Part shown: positions 57,381 to 64,000 of the stretch, piece after piece
Numbering within the stretch: position 1 is the stretch's first letter
How the letters are laid out: every line of letters starts with the position of its first letter
From: Rhodococcus sp. 105337
GTDB taxonomy: Bacteria > Actinomycetota > Actinomycetes > Mycobacteriales > Mycobacteriaceae
DNA length: 64,000 bases
Assembly (NCBI RefSeq): GCF_012844225.1
Contig: NZ_JABAGQ010000004.1
Span: 62,001-126,000, forward strand
Direction of reading: 5' to 3'
Made by a program: the position numbers and the translations under genes
The notes under the pieces: generated by a model
The model's database searches: none
Seen by the model: the letters and a program-made list of their open reading frames with translations, nothing else
Told to the model about the DNA's origin: nothing

Positions 57381-58733
57381 TCAGGCGTGCATGAGGAAGT
57401 GTTCCATGACGCGGGTGCCGAAGTGCAGTGCGTCGACGGGGACACGCTCGTCCACCCCGTGGAACAGAGCAGCGAAGTCCAGGTCGGGCGGCAACTGCAG
57501 AGGCGCGAAGCCGAAGCACCGGATACCCAGTCGCGCGAACGCCTTCGCGTCGGTCCCGGCGGAGAGCATGTACGGCACGGTGCGCCCGATGGGGTCGTGC
57601 GCGAGGATCGCAGCGTTCATCGCGTCCACGAGATCGCCGTCGAAGGTGGTTTCGTACGACTCGAGGCTCGTGATCCATTCACGCGTGACATTCGGCCCGA
57701 TCAATTCGTCCACGGTGCGTTCGAATTCGGCGAGGCGACCGGGAAGAATTCGGCAGTCGACCATCGCATGCGCGGTCCGGGGGATCACGTTGGCCTTGTA
57801 ACCCGCGTCCAGCATGGTCGGGTTCGCCGTGTCGCGCAGGGTCGCGCCGACGATCCGGGCGATCGACCCGAGCTTCGCGAGGGTGCCGTCGAGGTCCGGG
57901 GACGACGGATCGAGGTCGAGTCCGGTCTCCTCCCCCACCACAGCCAGGAACTCCGCGACCGAATCGTTGACGACGAGCGGGAACGTGTGGGATCCCAGTC
58001 GGGCGACGGCTTGCGAGAGGACGGTGACGGCGTTGTCCTCGTGGAGGAACGAACCGTGGCCCGCGACACCGGTTGCGGTCAGCCGCAGCCAGCCCATTCC
58101 CTTCTCTGCCGTCTCGACCATGTAGAGGCGGCGTTCGCTGCCGTCGGGGCGCGGGACGGTGAGCGAGAAGCCGCCCACTTCCCCGACGGCCTCGGTGACG
58201 CCGTCGAACAGGTCGGGCCGGTGTTCGACGAGCCACTGCGACCCGTACTTGCCGCCGGCCTCCTCGTCGGCGAGGAAGGCGAACACGAGATCGCGGGGAG
58301 GAACGATGTTCTCGGCTTTGAAGTACCGCGCGACCGCGATCATCATGCCGACCATGTCTTTCATGTCGACCGCGCCGCGCCCCCAGACGTAGCCGTTCTC
58401 CACGGCACCGGAGAACGGGTGCACGCTCCAGTCGGCGGGTCCGGCCGGCACGACGTCGAGGTGCCCGTGCAGCAGCAGCGCACCGCGGGCAGGGTCGGCG
58501 CCCGCGAGACGAGCGAAGACGTTGCCGCGACCCGGCGCACCGGACTCGACGTAGACGGTCTCGTACCCCACCTCTTCGAGCAGCGAGGCCACCCATTCGG
58601 CACACTCGCGCTCGCCGCGGGTGGTCGCGGGATCGCCGGTGTTGGACGTGTCGAAACGGATCAACCGGGAGACGAGGTCGACGACCTCCGCCTCTGCCCG
58701 GGAGGGACGGTGAGCACTCGGGTGTGTGGCCAT
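57381..58733 (-). CDS. M20-family metallopeptidase
   Basis: A 450-residue zinc peptidase of family M20. Metal ligands and catalytic residues lie in [12 protein letters not shown] (His, Asp), [10 protein letters not shown] (bridging Asp) and [14 protein letters not shown] (catalytic Glu), and a dimerisation domain fills the middle. It corresponds to Rv2141c, a dipeptidase-like protein. The substrate, probably an acylated amino acid or dipeptide, is unknown. Confidence 0.9.
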   Translation of the reverse strand: MATHPSAHRPSRAEAEVVDLVSRLIRFDTSNTGDPATTRGERECAEWVASLLEEVGYETVYVESGAPGRGNVFARLAGADPARGALLLHGHLDVVPAGPADWSVHPFSGAVENGYVWGRGAVDMKDMVGMMIAVARYFKAENIVPPRDLVFAFLADEEAGGKYGSQWLVEHRPDLFDGVTEAVGEVGGFSLTVPRPDGSERRLYMVETAEKGMGWLRLTATGVAGHGSFLHEDNAVTVLSQAVARLGSHTFPLVVNDSVAEFLAVVGEETGLDLDPSSPDLDGTLAKLGSIARIVGATLRDTANPTMLDAGYKANVIPRTAHAMVDCRILPGRLAEFERTVDELIGPNVTREWITSLESYETTFDGDLVDAMNAAILAHDPIGRTVPYMLSAGTDAKAFARLGIRCFGFAPLQLPPDLDFAALFHGVDERVPVDALHFGTRVMEHFLMHA

Positions 58734-58851
58734 GCATGCATGTCTACCATTGCCCCGGTCCTGGATCAGTGCAGGTGAGGGTGCCGATTTGGGGCGGGCG
58801 CCTCGGTGGGATAGTCTTTCACAGCACCCGCCGGAGCGGGCGCAAGCATGA

Positions 58852-58937
58852 GTCCGAGTGGCGGAATGGCAGACGCGCTAGCTTGAGGTGCTAGTGTCCT
58901 ATTAACGGACGTGGGGGTTCAAGTCCCCCCTCGGACA
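58852..58937 (+). tRNA. tRNA-Leu (anticodon GAG), copy 1
   Basis: An 86-base type II tRNA. The acceptor stem GTCCGAG pairs with CTCGGAC, the anticodon loop TTGAGGT gives anticodon GAG, a long variable arm (TGTCCTATTAACGGACG) follows and the T arm reads GGGGGTTCAAGTCCCCC. CCA is not encoded. A terminator hairpin follows at 58960. Confidence 0.95.
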
Positions 58938-58959
58938 CTCTGCGTTGAGACAGACGATG

Positions 58960-58989
58960 AAGGCCCCGAACCGCAAGGTTCGGGGCCTT
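58960..58989 (+). terminator. Terminator after tRNA-Leu copy 1
   Basis: AAGGCCCCGAACC and GGTTCGGGGCCTT form a perfect 13-base stem with a GCAA tetraloop, 22 bases after the tRNA. Confidence 0.85.
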
Positions 58990-59149
58990 TGTCGTGGTGC
59001 CGGCAGCTCCCGGTTCGTGGCTCCCGATCGGCCCCGACGGCCGTTCCTCCGCGATGTCGAGGCGTTTTGGGAATCGGCCCCGGCATGCGCTACTGTTTCT
59101 TCAGCGCCCGCGGGAGCGGGTGCTACCGGCATGTCCCTCGTGGACGTCG

Positions 59150-59235
59150 GTCCGAGTGGCGGAATGGCAGACGCGCTAGCTTGAGGTGCTAGTGTCCTAT
59201 TAACGGACGTGGGGGTTCAAGTCCCCCCTCGGACA
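59150..59235 (+). tRNA. tRNA-Leu (anticodon GAG), copy 2
   Basis: Base-for-base identical to copy 1, 298 bases downstream. The upstream flank is also partly conserved: CAGCRCCCGC with GGAGCGGG occurs before both copies, so the promoter region was duplicated together with the gene. Confidence 0.95.
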
Positions 59236-59264
59236 CTCCCGGCAGTTCCACGAACTGCAACCAC

Positions 59265-59305
59265 ACGAGGTCACGAACTCGAAAGAGATTGTGGCCTCGT
59301 TTTTC
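59265..59305 (+). terminator. Terminator after tRNA-Leu copy 2
   Basis: ACGAGGTCAC pairs, with one mismatch, with GTGGCCTCGT, and a TTTTT run follows. It differs in sequence from the terminator of copy 1. Confidence 0.75.
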
Positions 59306-59680
59306 GTATGTCCGCACCCGAATGCCTCGCACGAATCCGACCGCATGTCGTCGCCTTCATCGTCCTTCACTCCTCTGACTGCGCAGCGATCGTCCGGCTC
59401 GGTACCCCCACACGCACAGCTGACAGCCGGACACGCTCCCAGTCTGGGCGTGAGCACCGTTCGGCGAGCCGGGAGCGCATCCGTTTCCGGCCGGATCGCC
59501 GAGCGCCGGCGAGACCGCCGGAATCCCGGCCCGCTCCGTGAGGGGGTTTTGGGGGTTTAGATTCTGCATTTCTAGGGTTTCCGTATGGTGCGGTATTTCA
59601 TTTCTCGCTCTGCCGGTTGCCGAGCTCGGTCGGAAGTCGACGTCAAGGGCACATGCCCGCCCGGAATCGGAGTAATCGGA
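59306..59680. other. Intergenic stretch, no gene recognised
   Basis: About 375 bases between tRNA copy 2 and the LapA-like gene. The open frames (such as 59209-59541 or 59585-59908 on the plus strand) run through the tRNA or overlap the next gene and have no family resemblance. Confidence 0.5.
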
Positions 59681-59705
59681 GCGGTGCAGGGGTACCCGAC
59701 GGCAT
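59681..59705 (+). promoter_or_regulatory. GGGTACCC element, second copy
   Basis: GCGGTGCAGGGGTACCCGAC followed by GGCAT, 23 of 25 bases identical to the element at 31923. GGGTAC is only eight bases before the ATG of the LapA-like gene, so the transcript would be nearly leaderless if this is the -10. Confidence 0.5.
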
Positions 59706-60117
59706 GTCAACCAGCTCTCGAGGCCCAGGCGAGTCGAATCCCGACTACTCCCCCTCCCCGCAGCGCAGCGGCGCCTCCGTCCCTTCGTCGGGCACAACGC
59801 CGGACCCCGACTCCCCTGGTGATCTGCACCCCGACCTCGAACGGCGTAAAGGCATCAGGCACACCCGGACCGGTGCTCTCTGGAGTGCACTGCTGGCCGG
59901 CATCCTGATCTTGCTGTTGCTGTTGGTGTTCATCCTGCAGAACCTCGACAGCATCACGCTCGAACTGTTCGGGTGGGACTTCTCGCTGCCGCTGGGTGTG
60001 GCACTACTGTTCGCCGCGATCGCCGGAGCGGTGATCGTCGGACTCACCGGGGGCCTGCGGATCCTGCAGCTTCGGCACGCAGCCAACCGGCAGCGCACAC
60101 TCACCACCGGACAGTAG
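59704..60117 (+). CDS. LapA-domain (DUF1049) membrane protein
   Basis: A 137-residue protein. The first ~50 residues are hydrophilic and disordered; then come two membrane helices (about residues 58-80 and 97-118) with the LapA signature VFILQNLDSITLELFGWDFSLPLGVALLFAAIAGAVI. In E. coli LapA helps control lipopolysaccharide synthesis; actinomycete members have no known role. The ATG at 59704 lies inside the GGGTACCC element. Confidence 0.82.
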   Translation: MSTSSRGPGESNPDYSPSPQRSGASVPSSGTTPDPDSPGDLHPDLERRKGIRHTRTGALWSALLAGILILLLLLVFILQNLDSITLELFGWDFSLPLGVALLFAAIAGAVIVGLTGGLRILQLRHAANRQRTLTTGQ

Positions 60118-60146
60118 GACGGAGACGAGTACGGCGGCCGAGAACA

Positions 60147-61091
60147 TCAGCCGCCGTACCGCTGCGTGAGTTCGGCCCCGATCCGCGCGAGCGCACGCTG
60201 CACGGTGTCAGGAGCGAGCACCTCGACCGCCCCACCCCAACCGGCCAGATTGCGAGCGATGTCACGCGGGCTGGGTGCAGCGATCCGGACCCGGCTGCGC
60301 CCGTCGTCGCACTCGGCGTCGACGTGGCAGTGGCGACCGAAGTGGTCACGCAGGATCGGGACGTAGCGGGTCTCGATGAGGACGGTCGCCCAAGTCCCGG
60401 AACGCTTCTGCTCGACCTCGCCTACCACCTCGTTCCACGCCCGGTCGAGCGCGAAGTCGTCGGGACGTTCTGCGATCTCCTCGGTTGCTTCGACCTCGGC
60501 GATCCGATCGACGCGAAAGGTGCGCTGCCCACGCTCGGTGCCCGCGATCAGGTACCAGGTCTCGTCCTTGTCGACGAGGCCCCACGGAGCGACCGAGCGC
60601 ACCGAGCGGTCCCCCAGCGCGTTGGTGTAGGTGAGTCGCACCTTCCGGCGACGCACCACGGCATTCTGCAAGACGTCGACGGTGTGCGGCCGCGGCCGGT
60701 CGAGCCGGCTCCACCCCGTGCGGTCACTCATCACGGCACCGGCAGCCGCTTCCGCGTCGGCCCGAAAGGTCTGAGGAAGGGCGCGGACGAGCTTGCGCAG
60801 AGCGGTCCTGGCCTCCCCCGAGATCGCGGCCGACGGACCGACCAGCAGAAACAGCGCCTGCGTCTCTGTGGCCGACAAGCCACTCAGGTCCGTGCGGGCG
60901 CCGCCGACCAGTGCCCAGCCACCACCACGCCCGGGTTGCGGGTAGACCGGAATCCCGGCGATCGACAGCGCTTCGAGGTCACGTCGGGCCGTCGCCACCG
61001 ACACCTCGAGTTCGTCGGCGAGCTGCCCGGCGGTCACCCGCCCCCGCTGCTGGAGAAACAGCAGGGCCGCGACGAGCCGGTCTGCGCGCAT
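60147..61091 (-). CDS. WYL-domain transcriptional regulator
   Basis: A 314-residue regulator: a DeoR-type winged helix at the N-terminus (GRVTAGQLADELEVSVATARRDLEAL), a WYL ligand-binding domain (SVAPWGLVDKDETWYLIAGTERGQRTFRVDRI) and a WCX C-terminal domain. It is divergent from the glyoxalase-like gene with the palindrome at 61112-61134 between, so it probably controls that operon and itself. The ATG at 61091 gives the standard family start MRADRLVAALLFLQ. Confidence 0.88.
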   Translation of the reverse strand: MRADRLVAALLFLQQRGRVTAGQLADELEVSVATARRDLEALSIAGIPVYPQPGRGGGWALVGGARTDLSGLSATETQALFLLVGPSAAISGEARTALRKLVRALPQTFRADAEAAAGAVMSDRTGWSRLDRPRPHTVDVLQNAVVRRRKVRLTYTNALGDRSVRSVAPWGLVDKDETWYLIAGTERGQRTFRVDRIAEVEATEEIAERPDDFALDRAWNEVVGEVEQKRSGTWATVLIETRYVPILRDHFGRHCHVDAECDDGRSRVRIAAPSPRDIARNLAGWGGAVEVLAPDTVQRALARIGAELTQRYGG

Positions 61092-61111
61092 GGCCCCAAC
61101 TATCCCCGTAA

Positions 61112-61134
61112 AAGTGCTCAGTTGATGAGCACTT
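61112..61134. promoter_or_regulatory. Operator candidate for the WYL regulator
   Basis: AAGTGCTCA-GTTGA-TGAGCACTT is a perfect palindrome with nine-base arms, in the 94 bases between the divergent WYL and glyoxalase-like genes. Confidence 0.75.
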
Positions 61135-61185
61135 CGAGGAGAAAAGTGGATCTCACCGGAAAGAAACGAGAAAGGAACTGCTGCC

Positions 61186-61605
61186 ATGCTGCGAGGACTG
61201 ACCACCACCAATTTCGTCGTCGACGACCTCGACTCTGCCGTGAGCTGGTACAGCGAACTGCTGGGCATCGAGCCCTACTTCGTCCGTGAAGCAGAGGGGA
61301 CGACGGCGTACGCAGAATTCCGCATCGGCGACTTCCAGCACGAACTCGGATTCGTCGATCGGCGGTTCACCCCTCCGGGCCGAGGCAGCGCGGAACTCGG
61401 CTCGGCGCTGACCTACTGGGCCGTCGACGACGTCGAGGCGGCATACGAACGCTTGCTGTCGATGGGCGCCACGCCACACGAGGACGTGACCGAGCGCGGA
61501 CCGGGGTTCGTCACCGCGTCGGTCGTCGATCCGTTCGGCAACGCGCTCGGCGTGATGTACAACCAGCACTATCTCGACATCGTCGAGTCGACGAAGGGCT
61601 CCTGA
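61186..61605 (+). CDS. Glyoxalase/bleomycin resistance (VOC) protein
   Basis: A 139-residue protein with two beta-alpha-beta-beta-beta modules of the VOC superfamily: TTTNFVVDDLDSAVSWYSELLGIEPYF and the second-half VVDPFGNALGVMYNQHY. One of the metal ligands (Glu/His) at the usual places is visible in FQHELGFVD. Substrate is unknown. It is the first gene after the WYL operator and is one base from the YdeI-like gene. Confidence 0.85.
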   Translation: MLRGLTTTNFVVDDLDSAVSWYSELLGIEPYFVREAEGTTAYAEFRIGDFQHELGFVDRRFTPPGRGSAELGSALTYWAVDDVEAAYERLLSMGATPHEDVTERGPGFVTASVVDPFGNALGVMYNQHYLDIVESTKGS

Positions 61606-61606
61606 C

Positions 61607-62014
61607 ATGGATGTCGTGGCGAGCAACGCCGAGGAATGGCGCGCATGGCTGGACACCCACGGCCGGTCCGAGACCGAAGTGTGGTTGATCATCGCGCACA
61701 AAGGCAGCGGCAGGCCGAGCCTGCGATACCACGAGGCGGTCGAGCACGCACTCTGCTACGGATGGATCGACGGTCTGCACCGCAAACACGACGCACACAG
61801 CTCGCGGCTCCGGTTCAGCCCCCGGCGGCCGAGGAGCACGTGGAGTGCGCTGAACCGGGAACGCGCCGAGCGGATGGTCGCGCAGGGTCTGATGACCGAG
61901 GCAGGGCAATCAGCGATCGACCTCGCCAAAAAGCGGGGCACCTGGCAGCCGACGCCCGGCACAGCGCCCGTCGATCGGCGCGAAGGGGCGCAGGTCCGGG
62001 ACCGTCGCCGCTGA
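61607..62014 (+). CDS. YdeI/OmpD-associated family protein
   Basis: A 135-residue protein with the family start VASNAEEWRAWLDTHGRSETEVWL, the conserved YHEAVEHALCYGWIDGLHRK, FSPRRPRSTWSALNRERAERM and GLMTEAGQSAIDLAKKRGTW. Many members run ~190 residues; this one stops after a short basic tail (REGAQVRDRRR), so the C-terminal helical part is absent. The family's function is unknown. It is coupled to the VOC gene and followed by a strong terminator. Confidence 0.8.
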   Translation: MDVVASNAEEWRAWLDTHGRSETEVWLIIAHKGSGRPSLRYHEAVEHALCYGWIDGLHRKHDAHSSRLRFSPRRPRSTWSALNRERAERMVAQGLMTEAGQSAIDLAKKRGTWQPTPGTAPVDRREGAQVRDRRR

Positions 62015-62030
62015 GTCGGATCATCGGACG

Positions 62031-62067
62031 AGTGAGGCCCCGAACCATGTCGGTTCGGGGCCTCACT
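62031..62067. terminator. Strong terminator hairpin
   Basis: AGTGAGGCCCCGAACC and GGTTCGGGGCCTCACT form a perfect 16-base stem with a 5-base loop, between the convergent YdeI-like and small membrane-protein genes. Its GGCCCCGAACC core is shared with the terminator at 58960. Confidence 0.85.
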
Positions 62068-62095
62068 CCGTGCTGTCGGCGTCCGCGACAACCGT

Positions 62096-62338
62096 TCAGG
62101 GTCGGCGTCCCTTGCGGAAGTAGCGGATCGGTCCGAAGAAGTTCACCGCGATCACCAGCGCCCACTTGAGTTTGCTGCCGTTGACCTTCTCCGCCGGACG
62201 TGTCGCGAGGTCCGCCCAGGCCGTCGCCGCCAAGGACAACTGCACCGACGCGAGTGTCAGAACCAGTGCCTGCTTCCACGGAGGCATCTCGGCAAACCTG
62301 GTCTTCTTCGACGTCCGTGTCGTCACGGTCCGGCTCAT
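62096..62338 (-). CDS. PLDc_N-type small membrane protein
   Basis: An 80-residue protein with a basic N-terminus, a hydrophobic helix (ALVLTLASVQLSLAATAWADLA) and a second helix ending KLKWALVIAVNFFGPIRYFRKGRRP. The WxxxxxxNxxGPxxYF pattern is that of PLD nuclease N-terminal (PLDc_N) domains, often found alone in small membrane proteins. Function unknown. Its start is 24 bases from the palindrome at 62362. Confidence 0.75.
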   Translation of the reverse strand: MSRTVTTRTSKKTRFAEMPPWKQALVLTLASVQLSLAATAWADLATRPAEKVNGSKLKWALVIAVNFFGPIRYFRKGRRP

Positions 62339-62361
62339 CGTTCCTCCTGGTGTGGCATAGC

Positions 62362-62392
62362 GATATCGGGCGCGACAACCACGCCCGATATC
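62362..62392. promoter_or_regulatory. Divergent operator candidate
   Basis: GATATCGGGCG and CGCCCGATATC are perfect 11-base arms around a 9-base spacer, in the 86 bases between the divergent PLDc_N and SDR genes. Such a long palindrome in a shared promoter suggests a regulator bound there; no candidate regulator lies next to it. Confidence 0.65.
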
Positions 62393-62424
62393 ATTATTGG
62401 TACAGCACCACACGGAAAAGGCAG

Positions 62425-63897
62425 ATGAACCCCCAAAGCGACACCCTGACTTCGACCAGCGAGACCTTCGGTACCGATCGCATCGATCCCGCCGACCTCG
62501 AAATCTGCCTGAGAGTTCTCGACCAGGCCGCCGAACTCCACGCCGAGCATCCGGACGCCGTGACCGTGCAGCGCGCGGTCGGGCACATGTTCAAGAAGTT
62601 CAAGCAGATGCGGCGTAAGGAAACCCGTGGGCGCAAGGCCGCGGCGGACCGAGAGGTGATCTCGGCGACGGCCACCGGGTCTCCCCAGCGGATCGACGAC
62701 GAAACCGCCGGGGTCCCGATCACCTCCTCGACGAGCGGTGCGAGTGCGGGTACGCTGTTGCGTCCGCGCCCCTGCTACATCTGCAAGGACCGCTACACGC
62801 AGGTGGATGCCTTCTACCACCAGCTCTGCCCGTCGTGCGCGGCCGAGAACCACGCCAAACGCGACGCCCGCACCGACCTGACGGGTCGCCGCGCGCTGCT
62901 CACGGGCGGTCGTGCCAAAATCGGTATGTACATCGCGTTGCGACTGCTCCGCGACGGCGCCCACACCACCGTGACCACCCGGTTTCCCAACGACGCGATC
63001 CGCCGTTTCTCCGCGATGGAGGACAGCGGCGACTGGCTGCACCGATTGCGTGTGGTCGGAATCGACCTCCGCGATCCCGCCCAGGTCGTCGCACTTGCCG
63101 AGGACGTGGCCGCGCAAGGCCCTCTCGACATCCTCATCAACAACGCGGCCCAGACCGTGCGCCGCTCCCCCGGTGCCTACTCGGCGCTCGCCGACGCCGA
63201 ATCGGGCCCCCTGCCGGCGGGACCGCTTCCCGAAGTGCTCACCTTCGGGAAGCCCTCCGACGCGCATCCGGCGGCGCTGACCGGTGCACTGCCCGCGGAG
63301 TTGTCCGGTGACGCGCTGACCTCACTCGCGCTCGTGGCCGGGTCGGCGACACCCGAACGGGTCGCCGCCGGCATTGCGGTCGACGCGGGCGGCCTGCTTC
63401 CCGATCTCGTGCACACCAACAGCTGGGTGCAGACCGTCGGCGAAGTGGAACCGCTCGAGCTTCTCGAGGTGCAGCTGTGCAACTCGGTGGCACCGTTCAT
63501 CCTGGTCAACCGGTTGCGGCCGGCCATGGCGGCCTCCCCCGCCCGCCGTAAGTACGTCGTGAACGTCTCCGCGATGGAGGGTCAGTTCGCCGGCCGCCGG
63601 TACAAGGGCGCCGGGCATCCGCACACCAACATGGCCAAGGCCGCGCTGAACATGCTCACTCGCACCAGCGCCGAGGAGATGCTCGAGGACGGCATTCTCA
63701 TGACCGCAGTCGACACCGGCTGGATCACCGACGAGCGTCCCCACCACACCAAGATGCGACTGGCGGAGGAAGGGTTCCACGCTCCTCTCGATCTGGTCGA
63801 CGGTGCGGCCCGCGTCTACGACCCGATCGTGCAAGGCGAGGCCGGTACGGATCTGTACGGCTGTTTCCTCAAGGACTACCGTCCCGCCCCGTGGTGA
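62425..63897 (+). CDS. SDR family oxidoreductase with N-terminal zinc-ribbon
   Basis: A 490-residue protein. A helical N-terminal part (residues ~20-70) is followed by a four-Cys zinc module, CYICKDRYTQVDAFYHQLC then CPSC (residues ~113-135), and by an SDR Rossmann domain starting RRALLTGGRAKIGMYIALRLL with DILINNAAQTVRR. The usual YxxxK catalytic motif reads HPHTNMAKAALNM, so the Tyr is replaced while the Lys remains. Homologs with the same zinc module occur in other actinomycetes and in eukaryotes. Substrate and role are unknown. The ATG follows AAAAGG. Confidence 0.82.
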   Translation: MNPQSDTLTSTSETFGTDRIDPADLEICLRVLDQAAELHAEHPDAVTVQRAVGHMFKKFKQMRRKETRGRKAAADREVISATATGSPQRIDDETAGVPITSSTSGASAGTLLRPRPCYICKDRYTQVDAFYHQLCPSCAAENHAKRDARTDLTGRRALLTGGRAKIGMYIALRLLRDGAHTTVTTRFPNDAIRRFSAMEDSGDWLHRLRVVGIDLRDPAQVVALAEDVAAQGPLDILINNAAQTVRRSPGAYSALADAESGPLPAGPLPEVLTFGKPSDAHPAALTGALPAELSGDALTSLALVAGSATPERVAAGIAVDAGGLLPDLVHTNSWVQTVGEVEPLELLEVQLCNSVAPFILVNRLRPAMAASPARRKYVVNVSAMEGQFAGRRYKGAGHPHTNMAKAALNMLTRTSAEEMLEDGILMTAVDTGWITDERPHHTKMRLAEEGFHAPLDLVDGAARVYDPIVQGEAGTDLYGCFLKDYRPAPW

Positions 63898-64000
63898 TGC
63901 TCCGGGTGTCGGCCCGCGTCTGCGACCGGGCCGACACGAACACGGTTTGGAGGCCCGTTGCACACCGTCAGGTGACGCGAGCGGACCTCGAGCACGGAGA

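Noticed and set aside
60129-60159. GTACGGCGGC/GCCGCCGTAC hairpin as a terminator
   Set aside because: It overlaps the last codons of the WYL gene and has no T-run, so it is at best a weak convergent terminator; not listed as a feature.

Overview
The window looks like chromosomal DNA of a high-GC, mycolic-acid-producing actinomycete, most likely Rhodococcus. The reasons are the GC-rich codon use, the mycothiol gene mshC, a mycobacterial-type gene order around mshC-uppP-lppL-pyrD, a DtxR/IdeR-type iron box, and a rifampin monooxygenase gene preceded by an inverted repeat that resembles the rifamycin-associated element. All functional calls come from reading protein motifs and from recalled family knowledge; no database search was run.

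Layout. Positions 1-2271 (minus) hold a heterodimeric ABC exporter pair cut by the window edge. Positions 2467-4703 carry the rifampin monooxygenase and a DJ-1/PfpI protein. Positions 4704-8649 are a copper/redox-type island: a decayed stretch, a Met-rich DUF305 lipoprotein, a broken multicopper oxidase, a SHOCT protein and a two-component system. Positions 8858-10440 are an insertion-sequence graveyard (IS30 and IS5 relics), followed by a plasmid-type coiled-coil protein. Positions 11602-12697 hold a class F sortase paired with a Thr/Pro-rich secreted protein. Next come an OtsB1-like phosphatase/GH65 fusion (12959-16492), a P-type ATPase and a small hypothetical gene.

Positions 19984-27042 encode three overlapping genes for a Wadjet-type SMC anti-plasmid system (DUF2397, DUF2398 and TIGR02680 proteins = JetA, JetB, JetC). 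The nuclease JetD is not found next to them. Positions 27438-44411 are mixed accessory and housekeeping genes: a secreted protein, an orphan Phd-like antitoxin, two RibD-like reductases, RecQ, SDRs, SelO, TetR regulators with clear operators, a GH19 wall hydrolase behind a structured RNA leader, a VIT1-type protein and an MFS drug exporter.

Positions 44412-58733 are a conserved block (phosphoesterase, mshC, SCO1664, DUF3090, phosphomutase, uppP ... lppL, pyrD, PEBP, M20 peptidase). In this strain it contains an iron-regulated heme-use operon (hmuO-T-U-V) and an aldo/keto reductase-like gene between uppP and lppL. Two identical tRNA-Leu(GAG) genes follow. The window ends with a LapA-like protein, a WYL regulator facing a glyoxalase-like gene, a YdeI-like protein, a small membrane protein and a zinc-ribbon SDR protein.

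The signals most worth following are the Wadjet operon without JetD, the decayed copper island, the rox gene with its inverted repeat, the structured leader ahead of the GH19 gene, and a 25-base promoter-like element repeated 28 kb apart.
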